Notes: generated by a model from the letters alone, not told the origin. A stretch of DNA of 64,000 bases from Flavivirga rizhaonensis (GCF_004791695.1 NZ_SRSO01000004.1:1-64000), one strand, 5' to 3'. Numbered from the stretch's first letter, positions 1 to 8,524 are shown. Translations and numbers: made by a program.

Positions 1-105
1 ATTACCAACTTGATTGCTAGTTTAATTGCTTATTCTTTTCAAGAAAAGAAACCTGCTATCAAATTTGAAACATATAAGTCTGAACAATTAGCATTGTTTT
101 TCTAA
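1..105 (+). CDS. C-terminal fragment of an unidentified protein
   Basis: An open frame enters from the left edge and runs 34 codons to TAA at 103-105. Its end contains the run AYSFQEKKPAIKF. The style (hydrophobic helix, then QEKKP) reminds me of the C-terminus of IS982-like transposases, but 34 residues are too few to assign it. It may equally be the end of an ordinary gene. It points towards uvrA, which is on the opposite strand. Confidence 0.35.
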   Translation: MTNLIASLIAYSFQEKKPAIKFETYKSEQLALFF

Positions 106-241
106 ATCCTTAGCTCGAACTCAGGTTTATAAAAACCAGCATTTCAAGTTTTGTCTATTTAATGTTTGTAATACCAATAGCTATAGTTATAATTAGTTTA
201 GTTGGCTTCTTATTTTATTAAGCGCAATATTTTTATGGAGG

Positions 242-3025
242 CTAAAGCTTATCTTTTAAATATTTTCCAGTTTCAGACGCTTTTACTTTAATGATATCTT
301 CAGGAATTCCTGAGGTAACGAGGTTTCCTCCAGTTTCTCCACCTTTGGGTCCTAAGTCTATAATGTGATCAGCACATTTAATAAGTTCTAAATTATGCTC
401 CACCACTATAATAGAATGCCCATTATCAATTAAAGCGTTAAAAGATTTTAGGAGTTTTTGAATGTCATGAAAATGTAAGCCAGTAGTCGGTTCGTCAAAA
501 ATAAATAGTGCTTTATCTTTCTTATTACCTTTACCCAAGAAGGATGCTAGTTTTATACGTTGCGCTTCACCACCAGAAAGGGTAGAAGAACTTTGTCCTA
601 AAGTCACATAACCTAAGCCAACATCTTGCAAAGGTTGAAGTTTGTTTTTAATTTTGGTTTGTTTCTGATTATCAAAAAACTCAATGGCATTATCTATAGT
701 TAAATTTAAAATATCATCAATGCTTTTATCTCCAAAAGTCACCTCAAGCACTTCTTTTTTAAAGCGTTTCCCTTTACAGGTTTCGCATTCTAAATGTACA
801 TCGGCCATGAACTGCATTTCAATAGTCACTTCACCTTCTCCTTTGCAAGTTTCACAACGTCCGCCATCTACATTAAAAGAAAAATGCTTTGCCTGATAAT
901 TCCTTATAGTGCTTAATTTCTGTTTTGAAAATAAAGCTCTTATGTCGTCGTAAGCTTTTATGTAGGTTACAGGGTTAGAGCGTGAAGAGCGACCAATGGG
1001 GTTTTGGTCTACAAATTCAATATGTTTGATATTACTAAAATTACCATTTAAACTACTAAATTGACCTGGTTTATCCCCAAAATCGGTTAATTTCTTTTGT
1101 AATGCAGGGTATAATATTTTTTTAACTAATGTGCTTTTTCCACTACCAGAAACCCCAGTTATTACAGTTAACATGCCTAGCGGAAAGCGAACATCGATAT
1201 TTTTTAAATTATTCTCACGAGCTCCCTTGATATCTACATAGTATTTTGAGGTTCTTCGTTTTTCTGGCACTTCAATTTTTAATGACTCATTTAAATATTG
1301 AGCGGTTAAAGATTCTGATGCCAGAATATCTGCATAATTACCATGTGCAACCACATGACCACCAAAAGTTCCTGCCTCAGGACCTATATCTATAATATTA
1401 TCTGCAGCCATCATTATATCTTCGTCATGCTCAACTACAATAACTGTGTTTCCTAAGTCTCTCAGTGATTTTAATACAGAAATTAAACGTTCTGTGTCTT
1501 TGGGGTGTAGACCAATACTAGGTTCATCTAAAATATACATAGATCCTACTAAACTACTCCCTAAGGATGTGGCTAGGTTAATACGTTGGCTTTCGCCTCC
1601 AGATAGGGTATTTGATTTTCTATTAAGTGTTAAATAGTCTAAACCGACATTTGACAGAAATGATAATCTATTATTAATTTCTTTTAGCAGTCTGGTAGCA
1701 ATTTGCGTGTCGTAATCACTTAATTCTAGCTGCTTGAAAAAATTCGCTAATTTATCTAAAGGCATTTCTACCAAATCTGTAATAGTGGCACCGCCAATCT
1801 TTATATAATTCGCTTCAGAACGCAAACGTTTACCATTACATGCTTTACACTTTGTTTTTCCACGGTAGCGGGATAACATGACACGGTTTTGAATTTTATA
1901 TGCTTTTGATTCTAATTCAGCGAAAAATGAATTTAATCCTTCAAAATATTGATTTCCATTCCAAATGAGTTGTTTTTGGGTATCACTTAGCTCGAAGTAC
2001 GGTTTGTGAATAGGAAAATTAAATTTATGAGAATTGTTTACTAATTGATCCCTATACCAACCCACACTTTCTCCTCGCCATGGAAAAATAGCATTTTCAT
2101 AAACAGAAAGCCCTGTGTTTGGTATTACTAAATCATCATCAATACCAATAATATCACCGTAGCCTTCACATTTAGGACAAGCACCATATGGGTTGTTAAA
2201 GCTAAATAAATGTACGTTTGGCTCTAAGAAATTAATACCATCCAATTCAAATCTATTGCTAAACATACGTTGCTTGTTGCTGCTTAAAATTTCTATTATA
2301 CATTCGCCTTTCCCTTCAAAAAAAGCTGTCTGTATAGCGTCTGCTAATCGATTAAGAAAATCTTCTTCATTTTTAACAATAATCCTATCAACAACTAATA
2401 ATATATTTTCTGTATCTGATGGCGTGTCAATTTCATCAATACGAGTCACCGAATCTTTTATTTTTACTCGAGCGTAACCTTGTTGTTGCAAGGCTTTGAG
2501 CTTATCTTGCATACTTCGGCCTTCTTCTAAATAAATAGGAGCGAGCAGTAGTAGTTTTTCTCTTTCGGGAAATGTTTTTAAATAATTTAAAACATCAGTT
2601 ACTGTATCTTTTTTTACTTCATGACCAGAAATAGGTGAGTAGGTTTTACCAATTCTGGCGAACAATAGTTTTAAGTAATCGTAAATTTCTGTAGTAGTAC
2701 CGACAGTAGACCTTGGGTTTGTTGAATTCACCTTTTGCTCAATAGCTATGGCTGGGGCGATTCCTTTTATGTAATCTACTTTGGGTTTGTTTAATCGACC
2801 CAAAAATTGACGAGCATAACTCGATAAACTTTCAACATAACGACGTTGACCTTCTGCATATAATGTATCAAAGGCTAAACTTGATTTTCCAGAGCCAGAT
2901 AGTCCTGTAATGACCACCAATTTGTTTCTGGGTATTATTACATCGATATTTTTTAAGTTATGTAGTTTTGCACCTTTAATGATGATGTTTTCTTTAGGAT
3001 CTACTTCAGAAATATTAGTATTCAT
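242..3025 (-). CDS. uvrA: UvrA, excinuclease ABC subunit A
   Basis: DNA-damage recognition ATPase of nucleotide excision repair; it works in the cytoplasm with UvrB and UvrC. The protein has two ABC ATPase halves, each with a Walker A (GLSGSGKSS near residue 42 and GVSGSGKST in the second half) and an ABC signature (LSGGESQR, LSGGEAQR). Zinc-binding cysteine pairs are visible (CPKC, CKAC, CETC twice). The length of 927 aa is normal. I start it at ATG 3023-3025 (MNTNISEV). The frame can be extended nine codons to a TTG, but that TTG lies inside a good -7 box (TATCTTTG), so the longer start is unlikely. The gene is monocistronic and divergent from the sigma factor gene. Confidence 0.97.
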   Translation of the reverse strand: MNTNISEVDPKENIIIKGAKLHNLKNIDVIIPRNKLVVITGLSGSGKSSLAFDTLYAEGQRRYVESLSSYARQFLGRLNKPKVDYIKGIAPAIAIEQKVNSTNPRSTVGTTTEIYDYLKLLFARIGKTYSPISGHEVKKDTVTDVLNYLKTFPEREKLLLLAPIYLEEGRSMQDKLKALQQQGYARVKIKDSVTRIDEIDTPSDTENILLVVDRIIVKNEEDFLNRLADAIQTAFFEGKGECIIEILSSNKQRMFSNRFELDGINFLEPNVHLFSFNNPYGACPKCEGYGDIIGIDDDLVIPNTGLSVYENAIFPWRGESVGWYRDQLVNNSHKFNFPIHKPYFELSDTQKQLIWNGNQYFEGLNSFFAELESKAYKIQNRVMLSRYRGKTKCKACNGKRLRSEANYIKIGGATITDLVEMPLDKLANFFKQLELSDYDTQIATRLLKEINNRLSFLSNVGLDYLTLNRKSNTLSGGESQRINLATSLGSSLVGSMYILDEPSIGLHPKDTERLISVLKSLRDLGNTVIVVEHDEDIMMAADNIIDIGPEAGTFGGHVVAHGNYADILASESLTAQYLNESLKIEVPEKRRTSKYYVDIKGARENNLKNIDVRFPLGMLTVITGVSGSGKSTLVKKILYPALQKKLTDFGDKPGQFSSLNGNFSNIKHIEFVDQNPIGRSSRSNPVTYIKAYDDIRALFSKQKLSTIRNYQAKHFSFNVDGGRCETCKGEGEVTIEMQFMADVHLECETCKGKRFKKEVLEVTFGDKSIDDILNLTIDNAIEFFDNQKQTKIKNKLQPLQDVGLGYVTLGQSSSTLSGGEAQRIKLASFLGKGNKKDKALFIFDEPTTGLHFHDIQKLLKSFNALIDNGHSIIVVEHNLELIKCADHIIDLGPKGGETGGNLVTSGIPEDIIKVKASETGKYLKDKL

Positions 3026-3049
3026 AGGCTTTTTAAAGGAATAATTTTG

Positions 3050-3057
3050 CAAAGATA
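3050..3057 (-). promoter_or_regulatory. uvrA promoter -7 box
   Basis: On the minus strand this reads TATCTTTG, an exact match to the Bacteroidota -7 consensus TAnnTTTG. It lies about 25 nt before the chosen uvrA ATG. No clear -33 TTTG was found. It argues against the upstream TTG start codon. Confidence 0.6.
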
Positions 3058-3123
3058 CTATAACTATTGCAGCATAAAAAATGCATTGTATTGTAAGTAA
3101 ATATTAAAAAAAGCGGTTATTTT

Positions 3124-3156
3124 TTTGTTTTTTCGAGTTTATTGTTGTTATATTTG
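3124..3156 (+). promoter_or_regulatory. Promoter of the sigma factor gene
   Basis: TTTG at 3124-3127 is followed, 21 nt later, by TATATTTG at 3149-3156, which fits the Bacteroidota -33/-7 pattern. The start codon is at 3266, so the mRNA would carry a leader of about 100 nt (about 3163-3265). I see no obvious terminator or riboswitch in the leader. Confidence 0.55.
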
Positions 3157-3265
3157 AATTCCTTATTAACCTTAATATTTAACTCTCGCCTATAAGCAGA
3201 ACATTACTTTTAAACATGTAACCCCAAGCAAAGAAGTCCTCTTCGATGCACTAAAAGTAATTATT

Positions 3266-3850
3266 ATGCAATACGAATTAATTTCTGATGCTAATCTAGT
3301 TAGCAACTATATTAAAGGTAATGAAAGTGCTCTAGAAATCCTTATTACCAGACACAAACAAAAAATTTACAGCTTTATCTATTCTAAAGTTTATGATAAA
3401 GATGTTGCTGAAGATATTTTTCAAGATACTTTTATAAAAGTTATTAGGACTCTTAAACGTGGCTCTTATAATGAAGAAGGTAAGTTTTTACCATGGGTAA
3501 TGCGGATATCTCATAATTTGGTTATTGATTTTTTTAGGAAAAACAAAAGAATGCCAAAATTTGATAACGCAGGAGAGTTTAGTATCTTTTCTGTTTTAAG
3601 CGACACCAGTTTAAATGCTGAAAAAAGCATTATTAAAGAGCAGGTTGAAAGTGATGTGAGAAGATTGGTAGACGAGCTTCCTGAAGACCAAAAGGAAGTA
3701 TTATTGATGCGTATTTATAACGATATGAGTTTTAAAGAAATATCCGACAGAACAGGGGTTAGTATTAATACAGCTCTTGGTAGAATGCGTTATGCTTTGA
3801 TAAATTTAAGGAAAATTATAGATAAGCATAACATTGTTTTAACAAATTAA
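3266..3850 (+). CDS. Sigma-70 family RNA polymerase sigma factor (ECF type)
   Basis: Alternative sigma factor of 194 aa. Region 2 is visible at about residues 25-95 (DVAEDIFQDTFIKVI, then FLPWVMRISHNLVIDFFR). Region 4 is at about residues 130-185 (LPEDQKEVLLMRIYNDMSFKEI followed by the helix-turn-helix TGVSINTALGRMRYAL). Region 3 is missing, as in ECF factors. No anti-sigma gene is adjacent; instead a 48-codon ORF follows. It has its own promoter and a long leader. Its regulon cannot be deduced from this window. Confidence 0.93.
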   Translation: MQYELISDANLVSNYIKGNESALEILITRHKQKIYSFIYSKVYDKDVAEDIFQDTFIKVIRTLKRGSYNEEGKFLPWVMRISHNLVIDFFRKNKRMPKFDNAGEFSIFSVLSDTSLNAEKSIIKEQVESDVRRLVDELPEDQKEVLLMRIYNDMSFKEISDRTGVSINTALGRMRYALINLRKIIDKHNIVLTN

Positions 3851-3907
3851 TACAATAAAGTAAATTTTGTTACGTTTATTATCTGAATTAATATTTAAAT
3901 CGATAAA

Positions 3908-4054
3908 ATGGCAAAAATTTACTCTGAAAATTCTATTAAAAATTTAAATGAACGTGAACCCAAAGAAGAAACGGTTAATTTTCTTCTAAATTATTCTAAG
4001 GCTTTAAGTGTTATAAATTATAATAAATTGAAGTTTGAAGCGCTTCTAAACTAA
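3908..4054 (+). CDS. Small 48-aa protein downstream of the sigma factor
   Basis: The ATG at 3908 opens a 48-codon frame (MAKIYSENSIKNLNEREPK...) ending at TAA 4052-4054. It is highly charged, with no membrane segment or signal peptide. It sits 57 nt after the sigma factor gene on the same strand and just before a strong terminator, so it is probably co-transcribed. I do not recognise a family. The good start context, operon position and terminator right behind it support a real gene; a role with the sigma factor is only a guess. Confidence 0.6.
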   Translation: MAKIYSENSIKNLNEREPKEETVNFLLNYSKALSVINYNKLKFEALLN

Positions 4055-4060
4055 GTTTTC

Positions 4061-4092
4061 AAAAAGTCCTGATATTTTTATCAGGACTTTTT
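4061..4092. terminator. Bidirectional hairpin terminator
   Basis: Perfect 14-bp stem (AAAAAGTCCTGATA and its complement) with a 4-nt T loop. A/T tracts on both sides let it work in both directions. It ends the sigma factor unit and, on the other strand, overlaps the last codons and stop of nth. Confidence 0.9.
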
Positions 4093-4740
4093 CAATTTAT
4101 TGTAATCATTGATAACAGATTGCCTACCAATTGTTTTCGTGATAATATCTTTATCTAGATCCCAACCTCTTGCAGGGGAATATTGTCTTCCGTACCAAAT
4201 AATCTGAAGGTGTAAGTCGTTCCATAGTTCTTTTGGAAATAGTCTTTTTGCATCTTTTTCTGTTTGCACAACATTTTTACCGTTACTTAAATTCCAACGA
4301 TACATTAACCTATGTATGTGCGTGTCTACAGGGAAAGCAGGAATGCCAAAGGCTTGAGACATAACAACGCTGGCAGTTTTATGTCCAACGGCAGGCAAAG
4401 CTTCAAGTGCTTCAAAGTTTTGTGGTACTTTACCATTATGTTTTTTTATTAGTATTTCCGATAAACCATGAATACCTTTGCTTTTCATTGGGGATAAGCC
4501 AACTGGTTTTATAATGTTTCTTATTTCTTCTACAGATAATTTAATCATATCGTAGGGATTATCTGCTTTTTCAAATAGTAAAGGGGTTATTTTATTAACC
4601 CTAACATCAGTGCTTTGAGCGGACATCAGTACTGCTATTAATAAGGTATAAGGATCTTTATGATCTAAAGGAATAGGTATTTCTGGATAAAGTTTATATA
4701 GTGTATTAATAACAAAGTTTACTCTTTCTTGTTTGGTCAT
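4081..4740 (-). CDS. nth: Endonuclease III (DNA glycosylase/AP lyase)
   Basis: Base-excision repair enzyme that removes oxidised pyrimidines and cuts AP sites. From ATG 4738-4740 (MTKQERVNF) it is 219 aa. The helix-hairpin-helix LPAVGHKTAS carries the catalytic lysine (K121), and VDTHIHR carries the catalytic aspartate (D139). The classic C-terminal four-cysteine [4Fe-4S] motif is absent: no cysteine follows residue 140. A longer frame begins at 4809, but its 23 extra hydrophobic residues would overlap bcp on the other strand and include the promoter box at 4762-4769, so I reject it. The stop codon lies inside a terminator hairpin. Confidence 0.93.
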   Translation of the reverse strand: MTKQERVNFVINTLYKLYPEIPIPLDHKDPYTLLIAVLMSAQSTDVRVNKITPLLFEKADNPYDMIKLSVEEIRNIIKPVGLSPMKSKGIHGLSEILIKKHNGKVPQNFEALEALPAVGHKTASVVMSQAFGIPAFPVDTHIHRLMYRWNLSNGKNVVQTEKDAKRLFPKELWNDLHLQIIWYGRQYSPARGWDLDKDIITKTIGRQSVINDYNKLKKS

Positions 4741-4761
4741 TCGTTTGTATTTTAGCAATAA

Positions 4762-4769
4762 CAAAGTTA
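4762..4769 (-). promoter_or_regulatory. nth promoter -7 box
   Basis: The minus strand reads TAACTTTG, an exact TAnnTTTG match, 22 nt before the nth ATG at 4740. It supports the shorter nth start. Confidence 0.6.
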
Positions 4770-4775
4770 TAAAAT

Positions 4776-5228
4776 ATGAACACATTAAAAGTAGGAGATA
4801 AGGCACCAAATTTTGAAGCTTTAGATGAGCTAGGAAATACGGTTAAATTATCAGATTTTAAAGGTAAAAAATTAGTGGTTTTCTTTTATCCAAAAGCGAA
4901 TACCCCAACGTGTACAGTAGAAGCTTGTAATTTACGGGATGAATATACTGTCTTGAAAGAAAAGGGTTATGAGATTTTAGGCGTTAGCGCAGATACTCAA
5001 AAGAAACAATCAAATTTTAAAAAGAAATTTAATTTTCCATATCCATTATTAGCAGATGTTGATAAAGAAGTAATCAATGCTTTTGGTGTTTGGGGGGAGA
5101 AAAAATTTATGGGACGTACTTTTGATGGTATTCACCGTATTACTTTCGTTATTGACGAAGAAGGTGTGATTGAAAAAGTTGTTGATAAAGTAAAAGCCAA
5201 AATACATGCAGCCCAAATATTAGAATAA
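4776..5228 (+). CDS. bcp: Thioredoxin-dependent peroxiredoxin (Bcp/PrxQ)
   Basis: Thiol peroxidase of 150 aa that reduces H2O2 and organic hydroperoxides in the cytoplasm. The motif TPTCTVEAC gives the peroxidatic cysteine C46 and the resolving cysteine C51, the C-x4-C spacing of atypical two-cysteine PrxQ enzymes. FFYPKANTP is the usual active-site lead-in. It is divergent from nth with only 35 nt between start codons. A hairpin terminator follows at once. Confidence 0.96.
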   Translation: MNTLKVGDKAPNFEALDELGNTVKLSDFKGKKLVVFFYPKANTPTCTVEACNLRDEYTVLKEKGYEILGVSADTQKKQSNFKKKFNFPYPLLADVDKEVINAFGVWGEKKFMGRTFDGIHRITFVIDEEGVIEKVVDKVKAKIHAAQILE

Positions 5229-5265
5229 AAAAAGCCTTCTTGAAATTTTAAGAAGGCCTTTTTAT
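5228..5265. terminator. Hairpin terminator after bcp
   Basis: Stem GCCTTCTT (5235-5242) pairs with AAGAAGGC (5251-5258), with an A tract before it and a T tract after it. It can serve bcp on the plus strand and probably the convergent 486-aa gene. Confidence 0.85.
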
Positions 5266-5286
5266 AATTTTATAAAGTAATATTAT

Positions 5287-6747
5287 CTATTTACGTTTAG
5301 CTAGGGTTAAAGGTTTTCTGGTATACCCAAATAAACGATAATCTTTAATTAAGTCTGCTGTGCCTTCTGGCACCATATCTTCCCATCCACGTTCACCTTC
5401 AGAAATCATGCGTAAAATTTCGCGAGAAAATATACTCATGATGCTTTTATCGTAATCTTCTATGTCGATTACTTTTCCATTGTATTTAAAGAATTTATAT
5501 AATTCTTTCATACGTGGATATACTTTTAAATTTTCGCTATTAATTAATTCCCCAGTTTCAGGATCTAGCATTGGGTATAGGTAAACTTTTAAGTCTTTGA
5601 AAAATAATTTACCAAATGCTTCAAGAATACCACCGCTTATATGACGATAGTATTTTTCATCAAAAATATCAACCAAATTACTAACCCCCATAGCTAATCC
5701 CATTCTGGCTTTGGTGTAATTTGAAAAGTACTCGACAACCTTAAAGTATTCCTGAAAGTTAGAAATCATAACAGATTGTCCTAAAGAACATAGCAAATCT
5801 GCTCTGTCTATAAAATCTTGTTCATCAATTTCTCCTTCTGCTCTTAAATTTGATAGTGTGATTTCAAAAACGACTACGGTTTTATCAGGATTAACTTTAC
5901 TTTCTTTTATAAACATTTCGTATGATTTCTCATACATTGCCATGTTTACCTTAGTTACAGGTCTGAAGCTGCCTCGTAGGGCCAAAATGTTCTTTTTGTA
6001 AAAAACTCTTGCTGGAAGTACATTTGTTCCATCAGGACCAAACACTACAGCATCTGTCATGCCATTTTTAACAAGCTGTAAGCTCATTAATCGGTTGTCG
6101 ATATTTTGAAAGGCTGGTCCTGAAAAATTGATAGTATCAATTTCTAATTGATCCTTGTCTAAATGATCATATAGATAGCGTAGTAGTTTTTTAGGCTCGT
6201 TATATTTATAAAATGCACCATATATAAGGTTTGTGCCTAATACGCCAAGTGTTTCTTGCTGTAAACGTGCATCCGTTTCTTTAAATCTAAGATGTAAAAG
6301 AATCTCATTATAATCACCTGTAGCTTCAACTTGATATTTAATACCAACCCATCCGTGACCTTTGAATTGCTTCGCAAAGTCTATTGTAGCAACAGTATTA
6401 GCATATGTGAAAAATATTTTATTTGGATGTTTTTCTCGTGTTAACCTTGTTTCCATGAGGTCCATTTCATGGCTAAGCATTTTTCTTAAACGGTCTTCTG
6501 TTACATAACGGCCATCATCTTCAGCTCCATAAACAGCATCACTAAAATCCTTGTCATAGGCAGACATTGCTTTTGCAATGGTCCCTGAAGCCCCACCAGC
6601 TCTAAAAAAATGACGACAAGTCTCTTGACCTGCTCCAATTTCTGCAAATGTTCCGTAGATGTTTTCGTTTAAATTAATACGAAGTGCCTTCGATTTTAAC
6701 GAAGGAACATCATTAAATTCTTTATCACCCTTTATGGTTATTTCCAT
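5287..6747 (-). CDS. Conserved 486-aa protein of unknown function
   Basis: Soluble protein without signal peptide or membrane segments. It begins MEITIKGDKEFNDV and has the striking early run GTFAEIGAGQETCRHFFRAGG. I recognise the type as a conserved Bacteroidota protein often labelled nicotinate-nucleotide adenylyltransferase in databases. However, I see no HxGH/ISSTxxR nucleotidyltransferase signature, so I do not endorse that name. It has its own promoter (TTTG-N18-TACCTTTG) and appears to be a single-gene unit. Confidence 0.75.
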   Translation of the reverse strand: MEITIKGDKEFNDVPSLKSKALRINLNENIYGTFAEIGAGQETCRHFFRAGGASGTIAKAMSAYDKDFSDAVYGAEDDGRYVTEDRLRKMLSHEMDLMETRLTREKHPNKIFFTYANTVATIDFAKQFKGHGWVGIKYQVEATGDYNEILLHLRFKETDARLQQETLGVLGTNLIYGAFYKYNEPKKLLRYLYDHLDKDQLEIDTINFSGPAFQNIDNRLMSLQLVKNGMTDAVVFGPDGTNVLPARVFYKKNILALRGSFRPVTKVNMAMYEKSYEMFIKESKVNPDKTVVVFEITLSNLRAEGEIDEQDFIDRADLLCSLGQSVMISNFQEYFKVVEYFSNYTKARMGLAMGVSNLVDIFDEKYYRHISGGILEAFGKLFFKDLKVYLYPMLDPETGELINSENLKVYPRMKELYKFFKYNGKVIDIEDYDKSIMSIFSREILRMISEGERGWEDMVPEGTADLIKDYRLFGYTRKPLTLAKRK

Positions 6748-6774
6748 ATTATTTACTGGTTGTTTGTCCTGCTA

Positions 6775-6804
6775 CAAAGGTATTAAATATGTATAGCAAA
6801 CAAA
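6775..6804 (-). promoter_or_regulatory. Promoter of the 486-aa gene
   Basis: On the minus strand TTTG (6801-6804) is followed by 18 nt and then TACCTTTG (6775-6782), a close fit to the Bacteroidota -33/-7 consensus. The -7 box is 28 nt before the ATG at 6747. Confidence 0.7.
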
Positions 6805-6814
6805 AAAATAACGC

Positions 6815-6822
6815 TATTTTTG
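6815..6822 (+). promoter_or_regulatory. Promoter -7 box of the MBL-fold gene
   Basis: TATTTTTG matches TAnnTTTG exactly and lies 12 nt before the ATG at 6834. The mRNA would have almost no leader. It falls inside the longer alternative frame starting at 6789, which supports the shorter start. Confidence 0.55.
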
Positions 6823-6833
6823 TGCAAAACTTA

Positions 6834-7601
6834 ATGCAGTTGAAAGTAACTTTTTTAGGAACGGGAACATCACAAGGTATTCCAATTATTGGAAGCAAGC
6901 ATCCTGTTTGTTTAAGTGCAAATTCAAAAGATAAAAGATTGCGTGTTTCTGTTTTAGTGGCCTGGGATAATTACACGTATGTGATTGATTGTGGACCGGA
7001 TTTTAGATACCAAATGCTAAGGGCTGAATGTGATAGAATTGATGGTATTGTTTTTACTCATGAACATTCCGATCATGTATTGGGGTTGGATGATATTAGA
7101 CCTTTTTATTTTAAGCAAGGCAATATTCCTATTTATGCACATAAGCGTGTGTTAAAATCATTGCGCAAACGGTTTGATTATATTTTTGCTACAAAAAATA
7201 AATACCCAGGAGCTCCAACTGTTATTACAAATCGAGTAAAAAACAAATCATTTAAACTAAAAAACATGAAAGTAATGCCTGTTAATGGTTTGCATGATGA
7301 GCTACAGGTATTTGGTTATAGATTTAATGATTTTGCGTATTTAACCGATATGAAAACTGTCTCAGATAAGGAGATTGAAAAAATTATAGGCGTAAAAGTA
7401 TTAGTTATCAATGCTTTAAGAATAGATTCGCATCGTTCACATTTTAATTTAGAAGAAGCATTGCAGTTTATTGATAAAGTAAAACCGAAAAAGGCCTACT
7501 TAACTCATATTAGTCATTTACTTGGGTTTCATGAGGAAGTAGAGAAAACGTTGCCAGAGAATGTTTTTTTAGCATATGATGGTTTAGAAATAACAATTTA
7601 A
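6834..7601 (+). CDS. MBL-fold metallo-hydrolase
   Basis: Metallo-beta-lactamase fold hydrolase of 255 aa. It opens with the first strand MQLKVTFLGTGTSQGIP and has the metal-binding signature HEHSDH. A later aspartate (YLTDMKTV) and histidine (YLTHISHLLGFHEE) probably complete a two-metal site. The layout resembles PhnP/cyclic phosphodiesterase-type members, but the substrate is not evident. A frame from ATG 6789 would add 15 residues with no family resemblance and would contain the promoter box, so I start at 6834. The next gene begins 10 nt after its stop. Confidence 0.88.
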   Translation: MQLKVTFLGTGTSQGIPIIGSKHPVCLSANSKDKRLRVSVLVAWDNYTYVIDCGPDFRYQMLRAECDRIDGIVFTHEHSDHVLGLDDIRPFYFKQGNIPIYAHKRVLKSLRKRFDYIFATKNKYPGAPTVITNRVKNKSFKLKNMKVMPVNGLHDELQVFGYRFNDFAYLTDMKTVSDKEIEKIIGVKVLVINALRIDSHRSHFNLEEALQFIDKVKPKKAYLTHISHLLGFHEEVEKTLPENVFLAYDGLEITI

Positions 7602-7611
7602 ATTAAAAAGT

Positions 7612-8115
7612 ATGAAACAAAGGATTTTTATGTATTTGTTCGTTTTTACGGCATTATTGGTCTTATTTCAGTATGTGAATTCAAAGCGGATATTTGAAGA
7701 TATAAATAATAAGCTCACTGCTCAAAAAACAGTATTAGAAAAATACAAAGATTCGGTAGCTGCTTTACAAGATGATATTTTGAAGCTTTCGCATTTTAAT
7801 TTAGATAGAAATGAAGATGCTATTAGTTATTTTGAAAATGATGGTTATAATATATCTGAATTGATTCCTTTTATAAAAGATGAGCTTTACAAACTAAATG
7901 AAGTTAAAGGCGAGCATCCTATTGTACCTTATGTAGCTAGTGAGGGTAGAAAGATGATGATTAATACTGTGAAAATGTTAAATCACAAATGGATAATTGC
8001 TGATTTTTCCGATGGAGAGTATTGGGGAGAAATCTTTTTAACTTATGAGATAACTCAAGATAAACAGCTTAAATTTAATCTAGTTGAGTATTTCTTATAC
8101 CCGTTTGACAGATAG
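7612..8115 (+). CDS. Uncharacterised membrane-anchored protein with a coiled coil
   Basis: 167 aa: an N-terminal hydrophobic segment (about residues 4-22), a short predicted coiled coil (about 25-60), and a small soluble domain ending VEYFLYPFDR. It is 10 nt after the MBL-fold gene and probably co-transcribed. No catalytic motif was recognised. The topology suggests an inner-membrane anchor with a periplasmic domain. Confidence 0.7.
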   Translation: MKQRIFMYLFVFTALLVLFQYVNSKRIFEDINNKLTAQKTVLEKYKDSVAALQDDILKLSHFNLDRNEDAISYFENDGYNISELIPFIKDELYKLNEVKGEHPIVPYVASEGRKMMINTVKMLNHKWIIADFSDGEYWGEIFLTYEITQDKQLKFNLVEYFLYPFDR

Positions 8116-8118
8116 TGT

Positions 8119-8487
8119 CTACTTAACCCTATAGGCAATACCTTTTTGTTTTTTTATTTCGCCTACATAGGAATATTCATAAGTATATGAAGAATCTGTT
8201 GTTGTTAAAATTTTTAAATGAATATCTTTTTGTTCCGCCATGTTTTTAGGCTTGATTGTTTTAAAAATAACTTCGCAGTCATTAATCCAACGTAGTTTAG
8301 ACGAATCAATCTTATTATTGTAAACTTCAACCTGCAACTCGTTCGTTCTTTTGAATTTAGATGTAAACAATTCATCATTAATAATTACTTCACTATAGAA
8401 TTCCCCAGTTTTATAGTCCTTACAATCACGAGCTGTTTCATAACAACTAACAACACTTAATAAAAGTATTAGGAATAGAAATCTCAT
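8119..8487 (-). CDS. Small predicted lipoprotein, function unknown
   Basis: 122 aa with a lipoprotein signal peptide (MRFLFLILLLSVVSC; lipidated cysteine C15). The mature part is about 105 residues, mostly beta-strand-like and charged. From memory, flavobacterial proteins like this often carry the label DNA topoisomerase IV, which the sequence does not support. Its -7 box is TAAATTTG at 8504-8511. Confidence 0.75.
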   Translation of the reverse strand: MRFLFLILLLSVVSCYETARDCKDYKTGEFYSEVIINDELFTSKFKRTNELQVEVYNNKIDSSKLRWINDCEVIFKTIKPKNMAEQKDIHLKILTTTDSSYTYEYSYVGEIKKQKGIAYRVK

Positions 8488-8503
8488 ACAATAACTTTAG
8501 GAG

Positions 8504-8511
8504 CAAATTTA
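8504..8511 (-). promoter_or_regulatory. -7 box of the small lipoprotein gene
   Basis: The minus strand reads TAAATTTG (TAnnTTTG), 17 nt before the ATG at 8487. Confidence 0.5.
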
Positions 8512-8524
8512 CTAAAGAATTGTA

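Noticed and set aside
684..896. Plus-strand frame of 70 codons inside uvrA
   Set aside because: It is the shadow of the uvrA reading frame, with an unlikely composition and no start context. The same applies to the other short frames inside large genes.
3026..3052. Longer uvrA start at TTG 3050-3052
   Set aside because: The codon lies inside the -7 box TATCTTTG and would add residues not typical of UvrA.
4741..4809. N-terminal extension of nth with many leucines
   Set aside because: It would overlap bcp on the other strand and contain the nth promoter box. It also looks like a false signal peptide on a cytoplasmic repair enzyme.
5287..6747. Nicotinate-nucleotide adenylyltransferase as a firm name for the 486-aa protein
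   Set aside because: I could not find the nucleotidyltransferase signature, so I left the function open.
8119..8487. DNA topoisomerase IV as product name for the 122-aa protein
   Set aside because: The protein is far too short and has a lipoprotein signal peptide; the name seems to be a propagated error.
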